Source of the DNA: Bipolaris cookei
Taxonomy: Eukaryota > Ascomycota > Dothideomycetes > Pleosporales > Pleosporaceae
Direction of reading: 5' to 3'
Assembly (NCBI GenBank): GCA_002286855.1
Contig: NRSV01000001.1
Location: 186,001-250,000, forward strand
DNA: 64,000 bases
The notes under the pieces are model-generated. The model was given only the letters and a program-made list of their open reading frames with translations, did no database searches and was not told the origin of the DNA. How positions within the stretch are numbered: the first letter of the stretch is position 1; every line of letters starts with the position of its first letter. The position numbers and the translations under genes are program-made. Positions 33,756 to 44,363 of this stretch are shown here, one piece after another.

Positions 33756-35830
33756 CTACCGTTCGTAGCCAGAATGATCCGACGGTATCGGCGACGCAGA
33801 CGCTGGCTTCCAAATCTTGACGCGCATGTCATCGCCGGCCGAGGCGAATGTAGTTGGATCTTTGGGGTGCCAAGCTACGCTGTTGACGCAGCCGGGGTGC
33901 GCATCGAGGGCCTCGATGAGAAGGCCGTTTGAGCGCCAGATGTATATTCTTGAGTCTAAACGCATAGCCAATTAGTAAGTTGTTGGTTAGATAGAGAGTC
34001 GGATTGATAGAGCTTACCCTCGCTGCCGCTGACGACAAAGTTCTCGTCTGCGCCGCCAAAGGCGGATCTGATAATGAATTGTTTTTGAACGTGCGCTTCG
34101 AAACGTTGAATGACATCGCCGGTGTCGATTTCCATGAGCTTGATTTGATCGGGACTCATGCTTACCAGCATATGGCGCGAGTCTTGGCTGATCATCACAC
34201 TGGTTAGTTTGACGTCGTCGAGTTGGAACTCTGCAATCTTCTCGTAGCTGACAAAGTCAAAGACTATTATTGAGCTCTCGGTGATGATGACGAGGCGCTC
34301 GCCATTTGGTGATACTGCAATGTCGTTTGCGCGGAGTCTTCCGCCATCGTCGCAAAAGTTATGCTTGAGGTCGCCGTTGAGATCCCAGATTCCACAGCCC
34401 ATGCGGTCGTCTTGCGATCCTATGATGACGCGTGTGCCGGATGGATCCCAAGCTGCTGTTGTGCATGGATAGGTAAAGTCGCTAATGCATTGTATGCATG
34501 CACCCGACTATGCATGTTAGTTTTATGCCAACTACAATGGTGCATACATATCGTACCTTGACATCCCATATCCTCGCAGAATTCTCTGGTTGAGAGCAGC
34601 ATGTCACAATCTTGGAGTCATCCGGGCTCCACGCAAGATGAGTGACGCCTGAATCTCGGTGTTCGTCTAATTGATGTAGCACCCTATATGTGCTCGTCTC
34701 GTAGATGATGATTGTACAATCCTTGCTCGTCGACGCCAGCTTGGTACCATCATTTGAGTACTGCAGAAACCACACCTCATCCTTGTGGTGTCTTAGATCA
34801 AGCATAGCCTTTGTGGGGAAATCGTCTCTCTCGCAATTGTGATTCAGATAGAGCGAGGGTGACGCGGCCGTGTTATGGTATAAGCAATTCGCGATCCAGC
34901 TGTCTTTTACCTCGTCTAATAGTACAGCTAACCTGTGTTCTGGAATCATGACGCTGGGGGAAATCGACCCTGTAGGATATGAGTAAACGGCCTTGGCATT
35001 AACATGCAATCGACACTTACTCGACAGATCTGAAAGGAGATGCATTCGCGACTCGCCGCGAGCACCATCCCACTGAGCTTGGTGTCTCAAATCTTCGGCA
35101 GATTGGCACATCATAAAACTAGCAGCTGTCAGCATAAATGCAAATGCGGAAACAGGGCAGAGTTGAAGACTGACGCTGAAAGAGCGTGTAACCTGCCCAC
35201 ATCTTGGTGAAGTGGCGTCAACTCTTGTCGGAGGACTGCAAGCGCTTTTGAAAGGTCTCTTCGCTCCAGCAATTCCAGATACTTTTGCTGCTTCAGCCAA
35301 AACAACATAACCTCCCGATTCGCACCCTCAGCAAGTGTCAGACCCGCAGATTGCCGGGAACTTGACTTTGACTCTGACTTTCCCCATGGCTTTCCATACG
35401 AAGCATTCAAACCAACGCCGCCTCCATTGTCGTTTGCATTTGAGCCAAATAATAATTCTTCCGCCTCTTCCCAATCGCCGTTCAAGACCGAGCTCCGGAA
35501 TGCCGCAACCGTGGGGCCCTCGAGCTGAAAGCCACTTTCTTTACACAATGCGCTTGCTGCATTGTGATATCCCAAGTCGGTCAGACTTTGTATGAGTATC
35601 CGCGTTACTTCTTCCCTGTCATGGCCGAAAAAGGTCGCGGGGACCGATGCTCCTCCATTCGCTACCGGACCCCCGTTTGTGTAGGAGCCGTTGCTCTCGA
35701 TCCGGGTATGGGAGCTCCCATTCGCATGCTTGCCCAGAGGCGATCTAGGTGCCGAGGATTGTGACGAACCGTTGGTAAAGTTTCGCGAGGGCGATTGTGA
35801 TGTCTTTGAGTCGTCGTTGTCAAGGCGCAT
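33756..35830 (-). CDS. GID7: GID7/WDR26-like WD40 subunit of the GID/CTLH ubiquitin ligase
   Basis: Five exons (minus): 35830..35175, 35118..35021, 34969..34557, 34507..34018, 33955..33756; 618 aa, phases consistent. After a disordered Ser/Asn-rich N-terminus comes a LisH segment (RILIQSLTDLGYHNAASALC) and CTLH (AAFRSSVLNGDWEEAEELLF, then VMLFWLKQQKYLELL). WD40 repeats follow (HKDEVWFLQYSNDGTKLAST, HRDSGVTHLAWSPDDS, HPGCVNSVAWHPKDP). This order defines Gid7/WDR26, a scaffold and substrate-recruiting subunit that in yeast degrades gluconeogenic enzymes. The frame is open with coding-like composition for about 130 codons upstream (KRRYSFSDSDD..., 36220-35831) but contains no ATG. An upstream exon may therefore add to the N-terminus. 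Confidence 0.9.
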
Positions 35831-37009
35831 GGTCCCGTCGAGTTTGCGCCTGCGCTTCGAGGTGTGGCGGGTTAGCCTGCCTCGGTCGGTGCGCGAAAGA
35901 GGGCGTTGGCCGCCGTGGTCGTTGTGATCGTCGCTGTCGGAGAAGCTGTACCTGCGCTTTCCGGCTGGAGTGCGTTGGGACGGAAGGATGTTGGTGGTGG
36001 GGCCGGGGAGAGTGGAGGGGGCAGAGATGACTAGGGAAGTAGAAGAAGCGGGGGAAGGCGGAGTGGATGGGCGGGCGGCGGCGATTGGGGAGGGAAAGTC
36101 TGGGGAGGTTTCGTCTGCCAGGACGAAGGCTGGGCTTGGATTACCCGCAGATGGCGCGGAGATGGATTCGCGGCAGCCTAGTGCCAGAAGGGGGCTTTGT
36201 AATTTGTAGCTATGTAGAGATCATGAATCGAAGGCTCCAAAGCATGGACGGGCAGTGTGCGCAGTGTGTAGACTGGCGTGGGCGTGTGACAGAAGAGGGG
36301 GCAAGAGAGAGCGATCGGGGTTGTGGAGTGAGCTGGGAGGGATGAAGCAGCAGGCGATGTCACGAGCCAAGAGAGATGGATGATGCTGCCGCCAGGGCCT
36401 GACTGTTGTTCGCCGATACCAGGCTGAATGAAGCTGTCTCGGGGGTTGACACGTCGATACACGGTCGTGAAGAGGATCGTGGCCGCGGTCTGGAATTGTT
36501 TTGGTGTTTGAAGAGCAGGTGGCTGATGTTACGCAGCTGCTGGCTACCTGGGCGTGCAGCGAGCGGTTGCGTCAAGCGTCAAGCGTCAAGCGTCATGCGC
36601 CAAGTGGCAGTCACGACGTGTGAACGGAATGGCCCGACAGAATATAAGGGTCAAACAGTAAGCAGCCAGAGTGTTCGGCAATCAAGTGTATAGATTCAAG
36701 TCGAAAAGTACGCGGGCAACCAACAAGGTGCAAGGGCCCTGAACGATATGGGGTGGGTTAGCAGTAGGTCCCTGATGAGTCCCGATAAGAAAGCAGGCTA
36801 GCATCCGCGTCCTAGAGTATCTTAGTACACTCCCTCACGCCCAACACCACGTCACATGAGGCCTCATTCGCCGGGACCCACCGACAAACATCACATGCCA
36901 TGAACCACTAGACCGCCTAATCAAACTAGTTTCACAGTTCACTCTGAAAGAAGAATTGCATTACATTCCCATTTTAGTAGGCGTAGCATTCTACTCTACC
37001 CCTAACCCT
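35831..37009. other. 5' region of GID7-like gene, with heptamer repeat
   Basis: The first 390 bp are open in the GID7 frame without an ATG and may hold an upstream exon. Further out are four tandem heptamers at 36569-36596. The rest is 3' flank of the GH1 gene. Confidence 0.5.
36569..36596. repeat. tandem heptamer GCGTCAA x3 plus GCGTCAT
   Basis: Three exact copies and a fourth with one change, head to tail, about 740-765 bp upstream of the GID7-like ATG. Confidence 0.9.
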
Positions 37010-38791
37010 TCACATCCTCATCGTCGCATTCCCCTCCGCCCCATGCTCCTTGAACCAATTCAAAAACTGGAACATGCTGGCCTTAGGATACCTCTCCAAG
37101 CTCTCATAATCCACATACTGCAGCCCAAACCTGACCGAGGTGCCCAGCAGCCACTCAAAGTTATCATATATAGACCATCCCCACGCGCCCGTCACATTAA
37201 CACCGTCTACATGAATCGAGAGCAAGATGTTGTCTAAGTACTGTTGGTAGTAGTCTGCGCGCTTGAGATCCCAAAGTGCGGCATTGATATTGCTCCACTG
37301 CGCTTCAAACGGCTCTGCGAACCCAAATTCGCTGACGACAATGTCGGGGATGGACGGGAACAGGACTTGAGTGATGTGTTTGAGGTAGCGGCGTACGCCC
37401 GCGGGAGCAGAGTAGAACCACGACATGGCTGGATCGGCTGCAGGCCCAATAGGGAAGCCATTGGGAGCTATGCTTGCGGAGCCAGCGCAGTCGGGAAACG
37501 AAGGGTGAGAGCGGTTGCTAGTGCAGGCCTCGAGGCCGCCCTCAACTTCAAAGGCTACAAATGACGAGTAAGGGTCGATGGCGTAGAAGTCGCACGAGCC
37601 CTTGATCAGCTCCTTTTCTTCTTGCGTAAATTCGGGCAAGAGGTCGCCAAGGGTGTCTTTGAGGGATTGCGGGTAGTCGCCATCAAGCCACGGCCCCCCG
37701 AACCATCCTATGCTAAAGTCAAAGTTGCGTTGTCGTGCCACCTCGTCCTCGGGCTTTGTGCTGTTGGCCTCATAGTAGTTGCCGCTGTTCTTCAACGTGA
37801 TGCGGCCCCGGCCCTTGAATTCCTCGTGGTACCATTTTGCGACCTTGGCGTGGGCAAGCAGCGTGTAGTGGCCGCACAAGAATCGTGCCTCGATGCCAGG
37901 CCCGACTCCGTTAGGCGCCGGGTAGTACTCGCCGGCCGGGTAAGATGCATATTGCCAGTTGCAGTACTGAGGCTCGTTGATAGTGAACCACTCGTCGACG
38001 TACGCATCATAACGTGTGATGACAAACTTGGCGTAGTTGAAAAAGTCATCTACAACGCGGCGGTCCGTCCATCCGCCGTACTCGTTGAAGATTGCGAGCG
38101 GAGTATCCCAGTGGAAGAGCGTAACCGAAGGGTGAAGGCCATTGGCATGCATAGTCGCAATCACATCATCATAATGTGCAACTGCTTCCTCGTTGACAGG
38201 CCCATTGCCAAAAGGAAAAAACCGTGGCCACGAGAAACTGGGACTGAAGGCCTTGATGCCTAATTTTGCAAGCCGAGCAAAATCCTGCTTGTACAGATAG
38301 TAATGTTGAGCAACAACATCACCAGTCGTGTTGTCCGCCACAAAGTTTGGTACTCGATGTGATAGCAGATCCCAGATACTGGGTCCTTTGCCCTCGTCCT
38401 TGGCAGCTCCTTCAATCTGGTAGGCCGACGAACTTAATCCCCAGACAAAGTTCTTGGGCAACTTCAGGCCCTCAGTCTCCGGGTACCCAGTACCGACCAG
38501 AGCATGGTAGTAACGTGGGTCTGGCTGTGGATACACGGATGGCTCGGGAGTCGGTTCAACAGTAGTTGTGACCGTACCTGTGACAACAGGGCCTACCTGA
38601 TCCCAGAGCGCCGCAAGTGCATTGTGCGAGTAGTCGGTTCGGGTAAAAGGAGTAGGTTGTGCAGAAGCATTGTAGCTAGAGGTACTATAGCCAGCAGGCT
38701 GAGCAAACGAAAGCAAAGAAGTTCCATTGGTAGCAGCAGCAATTGGCCAAGCCAAAAGCAGCAAGCCAGCAAGAGGCGCCAACCGGTCCAT
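37010..38791 (-). CDS. GH1 family beta-glucosidase, secreted
   Basis: Hydrolyses beta-glucosides. Single exon, 593 aa from the ATG at 38791, chosen because it begins a signal peptide (MDRLAPLAGLLLLAWPIAAA); the frame is open 24 codons upstream. A Thr/Pro/Val linker-like region precedes the TIM barrel, which starts at LPKNFVWGLSSSAYQIEGAA. The acid/base Glu is in FTINEPQYCNW (about residue 273). The nucleophile is in VVSEFGFAEP (Glu about 488), where most GH1 enzymes read TENG. The tryptophan pair near the end (WGWSIYDNFEW) is also typical. Several N-glycosylation sequons. Substrate cannot be predicted; the altered nucleophile context suggests a divergent fungal GH1 clade. Confidence 0.92.
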   Translation of the reverse strand: MDRLAPLAGLLLLAWPIAAATNGTSLLSFAQPAGYSTSSYNASAQPTPFTRTDYSHNALAALWDQVGPVVTGTVTTTVEPTPEPSVYPQPDPRYYHALVGTGYPETEGLKLPKNFVWGLSSSAYQIEGAAKDEGKGPSIWDLLSHRVPNFVADNTTGDVVAQHYYLYKQDFARLAKLGIKAFSPSFSWPRFFPFGNGPVNEEAVAHYDDVIATMHANGLHPSVTLFHWDTPLAIFNEYGGWTDRRVVDDFFNYAKFVITRYDAYVDEWFTINEPQYCNWQYASYPAGEYYPAPNGVGPGIEARFLCGHYTLLAHAKVAKWYHEEFKGRGRITLKNSGNYYEANSTKPEDEVARQRNFDFSIGWFGGPWLDGDYPQSLKDTLGDLLPEFTQEEKELIKGSCDFYAIDPYSSFVAFEVEGGLEACTSNRSHPSFPDCAGSASIAPNGFPIGPAADPAMSWFYSAPAGVRRYLKHITQVLFPSIPDIVVSEFGFAEPFEAQWSNINAALWDLKRADYYQQYLDNILLSIHVDGVNVTGAWGWSIYDNFEWLLGTSVRFGLQYVDYESLERYPKASMFQFLNWFKEHGAEGNATMRM

Positions 38792-39829
38792 CTTGCAAAT
38801 CTCAAACTGCAAGATGAAGGGACTCAGAACAAACGCAGACGCATGGGGCGAGTACTTGTACAAAGTACCTCAAATCCCCAACTCCTCTTGTACCAGCATT
38901 ACGGAGCCCCGCGCCGAATTCTATTCCTTTCGGCATTTTCCTTCATCGATTCCTGCACATCACCCCAGTACGCTGGCTCGGCATGCATGGAAACCCCTCA
39001 GAACGATGCTCAAGAACATGTTGGTACTGTGCAAGTAGGCGCGTCGTCAAGCCAACAAGACCAGCCATTACCCAATGAGCAAGCAGCCAAGGTTCCCTAC
39101 CAAGCCTTTACTGCGGAATACAGAGGTTGGGGTGTGGAGTAGTATACACGGGAGAATACTAGTAGACGTCATGTTCAAACAGGAGGTTGGCGGAAGAACC
39201 GGGGTGAGGTTCCGTGCCCGCAGCGGAAAACAGCCATGCGGAGAGCTTGCAGCAACTATTGGTGGATACTTCGTAGCCAAAGGCTTCTCCACAAGTTCTT
39301 ATGCAGAAAGCGCTTGCGAGTAAGCAGCAGCAGCGGGACTTTCGACTTAAAAGATGACGATCCAAGAAAATGCCGTGCAAAAACTTGTGGGGTCTTTCGC
39401 ACGACATGTTGAGCAGTTATCGTTTGCACGTCTAGCCGGTCCGCACCCCCGAAATGATGTTCGGAGTGTCGGTGAGTTTGGTAATGTACGACAAGACTAC
39501 AAACAGTTGCCTAAACGGATTACATAGCATCTCTGATTAGTGTCATTCAGATACCGCAAGGATGAAAGACAATAGGCAAATATAGGTCAAACATGACCTA
39601 GATCCGCCGAGGTACATGGATTGTCTAGTTTTACGTACTTGCAGTAACATCAGATATTCTATTCTAGTAACTAAGTCCGATCCCTAAACTTTGAATACAA
39701 TTTGGGCGCATCTGGTCGATGGCTCGATATGGTCGTGAAATGCCATTAAGATGGTGCAAGGACTCGTCGGGTATATGTCTAGCATCTCGGTAACAGGCAG
39801 TCATTAGAGCAGTTATTAAGAGAAAGACC
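38792..39829. other. intergenic, 1.04 kb
   Basis: Promoter of the GH1 gene and 3' flank of the NAP-family gene. A 51-codon ORF starts at 38987 (see rejected items). No gene called. Confidence 0.5.
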
Positions 39830-41047
39830 TTAAGCCTTGCGCTGCTTCTTCGCAGGTGGTTCTTGGGCGGATTTCCGTCCCTTTCCTACGAGGGCACGAA
39901 TATCAACAGGCTCATCGTCGTCATCGTCATCGTCATCATCGTCGCTGTCGTCCATGGCATCGAGGTCGGATAGCTCTTCATCATCCTCTTCCTCTTCAAA
40001 AGTGGCTTCTGCGATCTGTTAGCATCCAAGCCGACAAATGTGGGCATGCATCGTACTGTAGTATCTGATGGCATTGGGCCAGATGTCTTCAGCAATGATA
40101 GTAGCAACCTCGTCGCCGCCCGGGAAAACCTCAATCTCTTGGTAGTCGAGTGGGTCTTCATCATCTTCCTCCTCCTCCTCGTCGATCTTCTCTCCTCGCC
40201 TGACCTTCTCAAACCTCTCCCTCTCTTCCTTTGCAGCTTGTGCTGACTCTTGCGCGCTAGCCCATCGGTAGCCGGAAACGAAGGAGAAGAGACCGAAAAA
40301 GCTAATTGAAGCATCCGTAGCGGTTTCGATCATCTGAGCAAGCTTCTTGTACTCGGCCGACTTGACCTCCTCTTTTCTTGCTGCTCCGTTGGTAGTATCA
40401 GCTGCCAACTTAGCTCTCAACTGGCCTAGCTTGTATGCAGCATCAGTCAGACCGTCGGTAAGGTCCTTGCCTTTCTTCCAGTTGATCTTGACGGGCTCAG
40501 ACACTAGACCCTGCCAGTCCCTGGTCTTGCGGAACCAAAACTTCTTCTCCAAAACCTTGTCCTCGAAGTATTCGTTTTCCGTAAAGCCAAGCCTGAGCAA
40601 GAAGCTGCGCGGTGAGCCATTGGGGTCGTCTAGCTCGAAGCGCGAAACTTCAACCGTAGACAGGCACTCTGCGATGAGCTTCGAATCGGTGGGTTGGATG
40701 AAGCTGTCAATCTCGGGAGGCGCCTGCTCAAAAACTAGGGCCCAGAAGTGAGGGATCTTCTCAACAAGGTCGGCGCGCTTCTTGAACAGCGGGGTCTGGA
40801 TTGCCTCAGCTTTGCGAACTACATATGTGTCAGCATTGCGCGCGTCGCATCGGCAGAAGCAGAAGGAATAGGGAATTGTAAAGAGCGCTACTCTTGAGGG
40901 GCTGTTCTGTGCAACTATACGATCCCTCTCTCCATGTAGGAGGCAGGGCGACTTACTGATTTCTTCCTCAGCATCCTCAAACTCGTGCTCAAGAGCCGCA
41001 AGCTCTTCGAAGCGAGCAGAAACTTCTTCGTGTATATGGTCCTCCAT
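39830..41047 (-). CDS. NAP-family histone chaperone, SET/Vps75-like
   Basis: Three exons (minus): 41047..40957, 40818..40057, 40008..39830; 343 aa, phases 1 and 1. A dimerisation helix (HIHEEVSARFEELAALEHEF) leads into the NAP earmuff domain (KIPHFWALVFEQAPPEIDSF, SFLLRLGFTENEYFED, VKINWKKGKD). After it come SISFFGLFSF and a long acidic tail with ten or so Asp in a row. It ends in a basic PPAKKQRKA, similar in layout to the NLS-like end of Vps75. The lack of NAP1-type extensions and the FF/F motif point to the SET/Vps75 branch rather than NAP1. In yeast Vps75 binds Rtt109 and stimulates H3 acetylation; RTT109 is encoded 20 kb away here. Start ATG 41047 gives MEDHIHEEV. Confidence 0.82.
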
Positions 41048-41356
41048 TTTGATATGTTCCAAAATATACCAGATTCAGTATCGCAGTGGTAAAATACTGA
41101 ATGTGAGTTGTGGTTGAGGGTGGATCGTTTAATCTGGGAGCATTTCTCACAAAATTTCGCAAATTGCTGCAGGGATCTGGAGCTGCTTGGAAGAGCCCCA
41201 CTCAAAGCGGAGCCATTCCGCCCCGCGTTTTTGTACGCACCCGTGCGCGCAGTGCTCGGGCCACAACACCAAAGCTGACGTAGCCTCAGTAGCTCCTAAC
41301 TTTGCACCTTTGTATCTTAACCAAAATGTAACATTTTTGAATAATTTTTTGTGGAA
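41048..41356. other. spacer, 309 bp
   Basis: 5' flank of the Vps75-like gene and left flank of the transposase remnant. Left terminal repeats of the element could not be identified. Confidence 0.5.
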
Positions 41357-42658
41357 ATGACTCCTTCACCTTCAGAGAAGCGATCTCTAGGCTTTCATCT
41401 TGATACTCCGACACATCGTTTTTTTGAAGCTATTGATCGGCGCGGTGACAGGTCTAAGCGCGATATCTACCGCGAGTTCAACATCTCTCACGCCACTGCC
41501 TATCGACTCCTCCAGTAGCGCAGTACATATGGAAAACTCACTGATCGCCGCTCAAAACTTCACTAATACAAAAAAAGAATGGAGGTATTGGCTCTGGCCC
41601 GCGGCCAAAGGTATCTGATGAGGCTCTCCAGAAGATGCTCAATGCACCAAAAATATTCGAGCCAGAAAGCTCGAACACCAGATAGCTCACGCTAGAATTC
41701 ATGCACACCCTGAGACTGCTCGACGGGCTCTCCGCATCAGAACGGATGCAGCGATGCGCCGAGCTGCTACTCACTCGGAGATCACACCGAGCCAAGCTGA
41801 TCAGCGTTTCCGGTATGCCTCTATCTATTCGATCCAGCCCGTCGGGGACTTCTGAAATGGTGTACTATTTACTGAAGAGGCCCACATGAACTTCTCAGAG
41901 CTGCCCGATCCATGGATACTACGAGTTGATGGGGAGCGTAATGCATCCAAAAACGTCGTAACGCGATCGAAAAAAACGGCCTACCAGCGTCCATTTTGCT
42001 GCTTGGGTGAACTACTACGATAGAGCAGATCAGCTCATATTTTACAAATATGAATACGATGACATTGAGCCCGCAAGGCCTCTACGGGCACCACCAAAAT
42101 CTCGGCGTTGGAAGGATGAATCTGATGATAGCTTCGATCGGCTGCGCGAGTGGGATGCGAGAAAGCCAAAAAAAACCCTGTCACCATCGAGCGCCCAGGT
42201 AATTATATGAGAGCTATCTACTACACCGAAAAGATCCTCCCAGAGTACTGCGATGCCTATTACCAGCTCCTCGTTAGAAGCGATTCTATCCGCGCCTACA
42301 TTCATCCGGATAACCGATATAATTGGTTCATTGTGGAGGATAACGATTCTTCCACGGCACTCGAAATTAAAACTCGCTGCCCGCGGTGTATCGAGATCGC
42401 CACTGTTTTAAAACGCTGCCTTACCCAGCTAATTCTGCGGACTTGAACCCGATAGAGGGCATTTGGAACTTTATCAAAGAATGAGTCAAACGTTATCTAG
42501 ATAACCCCACCATCATTACTGAGCCCAAAGCTGTGCTCCAACACGAATGGAGCAAGATTACGCAGAGTGGTAAATAAGAACGAATCCGCGAGCTGCCCGA
42601 TAGGCTGATACATACAAAACATCGCCCGCAGGCTCCAGTAAAAACAGACCTATGGTAA
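41357..42658 (+). pseudogene. dead Tc1/mariner-type transposase
   Basis: Recognisable in pieces across frames. N-terminal KRSLGFHLDTPTHRFFEAID with helix-turn-helix SKRDIYREFNISHATAYRLL, then a TAG. The first catalytic region reads FTEEAHMNFSELP, where the family has FTDEAH, so the first Asp is Glu. Just before it a Trp codon is TGA. Later come FAAWVNYYDRADQLIFYKYE and the third catalytic region YPANSADLNPIEGIWNFIKE, followed by TGA. The last recognisable part is RIRELPDRLIHTKHRPQAP. More than five stops and several frame changes rule out function. Remnant length of about 1.3 kb is near full for the family. No terminal repeats found. Confidence 0.85.
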
Positions 42659-43202
42659 GCTCAACATCAAAAAAAAAGATTGTACAGCAATATATATATA
42701 TATATGACTCGGAAAAGCTCCCAAATCTATGCAACAGTGAGAAAACAGTCTGCCAGCGATATATTGGCTGCATGGAGCGGCCAAGTCAGTTTCTATGAGT
42801 CCACCACCTAAATCGGCATGGTGGGGTTATGCGGCGCACGGGCGTGTATCACTTTTCGTGTTGAGGAGTGTACGCATACTTACGCCATACATTTTGCTTG
42901 GCAAACTTTCCAGATAAAGGCGTTATGAAGTTTGAGACATGTATATTCTTATGGTAATATGGTAATATTAGATGTGTAGACATGAGTGAGAGCTCAAGTA
43001 TTAACCTTACCATGGATTGATTGTGTAGCCAAGAGTTACAGTCATAGTTTGTTGACATATGACTCCTACTTGTCTATATCACATGTTGTTTCTCCTGTAG
43101 TATACTCTCTACACATTCACTACAAAACATGACCCATCGCGCATTCTATATAGCGCATTTTTAACCACCTTAAAGCCCTGCCTCGCCTGTCGCCTCCTCG
43201 CT
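42659..43202. other. spacer with (TA)n tract
   Basis: Right flank of the transposase remnant and promoter of the NTase-like gene. Contains a poly-A run and a (TA)8-like tract at about 42690-42705. No gene seen. Confidence 0.6.
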
Positions 43203-44363
43203 ATGGGAGGCCTAGCATTCGCAAATACTTTAACGGAGTCTGGACAAACAATTCATGTCCCCCGAATTTCTCCAGAACAGTACAAGAAGCTCACCCTACA
43301 CTATCAGCGCGCCCTAGAGACGATATTCGAGAAAGTTGTTATTCCACGCGAAGCACCGGGCAAAGCAGACTACGGCGATATTGATTACTTGGTCAACGGA
43401 CTCAGGTGTTCATACGCAGAGAGCGACGTCTGGGACTTGATACGAGATCTCTTCAAGGCTGACGCCCACCTGTTGCGTGGCGGGTCAGCTTCATACGCGG
43501 TGCCGCACCCCGAAACAGTAGGAGCATACGTCCAAATAGATGTCGAGCTGTGCGTGGGACATGGAGCTTCCGAGAACGCCGAGCTCTTTGAGTGGAGGCG
43601 TTTCGTAAAGAGCGACTCTGATTTACTGCAAATCATTGGGGTATCACATCGACCCTTGGGGCTTGTCTGTAACGACCAAGGCTTTCATGTACGAGTACTA
43701 GAGATAGAGCCCTACAATAAGAAAAAGGCCTTGCTATTCTTGACACGATCTCCGGAGGAGGCTCTAGAATTCTACGGTCTTGATGTGGTCAAGTATCGGG
43801 CTGGGTTCACGGACGAGGAGGATCTCCTTGACTGGGCATGTAGTGGGAGGTTCTTCGCTCGTGAGACTTTTCAGAGTCGCACTGAGAAACACAATGATCG
43901 AGCACGTCAAATGAAGAGGCCCATGTACCGGCGATTTGTTGAAGAGTATATACCCTCACATCCGGACAAGGGCGCTTGCAAAGCTTGGACACGGGAGGAG
44001 GTGCTTCACGAAGCCATCCGTGTCTTCGGAAGGCAAGCGGGATATGAGGCTATGATGGAAGAGCATCATCTCAAGACGGTAGAAGAAGAGCTCTGGAAGG
44101 AGATCAGGGAGGCGGTGCCTGTACAGAGCAACTCTCTAGCTCTCATACTCCGGGGCTTGAGACGCTGGGTCGCTTTTGAAAACGGATATCCCTTCATCAC
44201 GAAAGAGCCAAATCTCGCGGAACCTTTGGTCTGGTCCAGGTTTGTGTCACCCGACACCAGAGATGTCGTGCTAGCATGGGTGAAAGATAATTGGGGACAG
44301 GTCAAATCGTTGGAGAAGGCGCGTGCAAATGCATCCAAGGAGGCCACAAAGGATATTCCGTAG
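43203..44363 (+). CDS. uncharacterised protein, possible nucleotidyltransferase fold
   Basis: Single exon, 386 aa, ATG in good context. Sequence around residues 54-63 reads GKADYGDIDY and around 110-117 YVQIDVEL. A DxD (Asp59, Asp61) after a Gly, with a third carboxylate (Asp113) on a later strand, is the arrangement of the polymerase-beta-like nucleotidyltransferase superfamily. The usual GS helix before the DxD is not obvious. The C-terminal half is helical (EEVLHEAIRVFGRQAGYEAM) and shows no familiar domain. The gene sits alone between a dead transposase and a repeat-bearing spacer, but its codon use is ordinary. Substrate unknown; fold assignment is inference from the motif only. Confidence 0.65.
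   Translation: MGGLAFANTLTESGQTIHVPRISPEQYKKLTLHYQRALETIFEKVVIPREAPGKADYGDIDYLVNGLRCSYAESDVWDLIRDLFKADAHLLRGGSASYAVPHPETVGAYVQIDVELCVGHGASENAELFEWRRFVKSDSDLLQIIGVSHRPLGLVCNDQGFHVRVLEIEPYNKKKALLFLTRSPEEALEFYGLDVVKYRAGFTDEEDLLDWACSGRFFARETFQSRTEKHNDRARQMKRPMYRRFVEEYIPSHPDKGACKAWTREEVLHEAIRVFGRQAGYEAMMEEHHLKTVEEELWKEIREAVPVQSNSLALILRGLRRWVAFENGYPFITKEPNLAEPLVWSRFVSPDTRDVVLAWVKDNWGQVKSLEKARANASKEATKDIP

Noticed and set aside
37622..38263. 213-codon plus-strand ORF inside the GH1 gene
   Set aside because: Antisense shadow of a well-supported GH1 coding region.
38987..39142. 51-codon plus-strand ORF starting METPQNDAQEHVG between the GH1 and Vps75-like genes
   Set aside because: Composition is coding-like, but there is no domain, signal peptide or clear intron extending it, and it lies in the GH1 promoter region.
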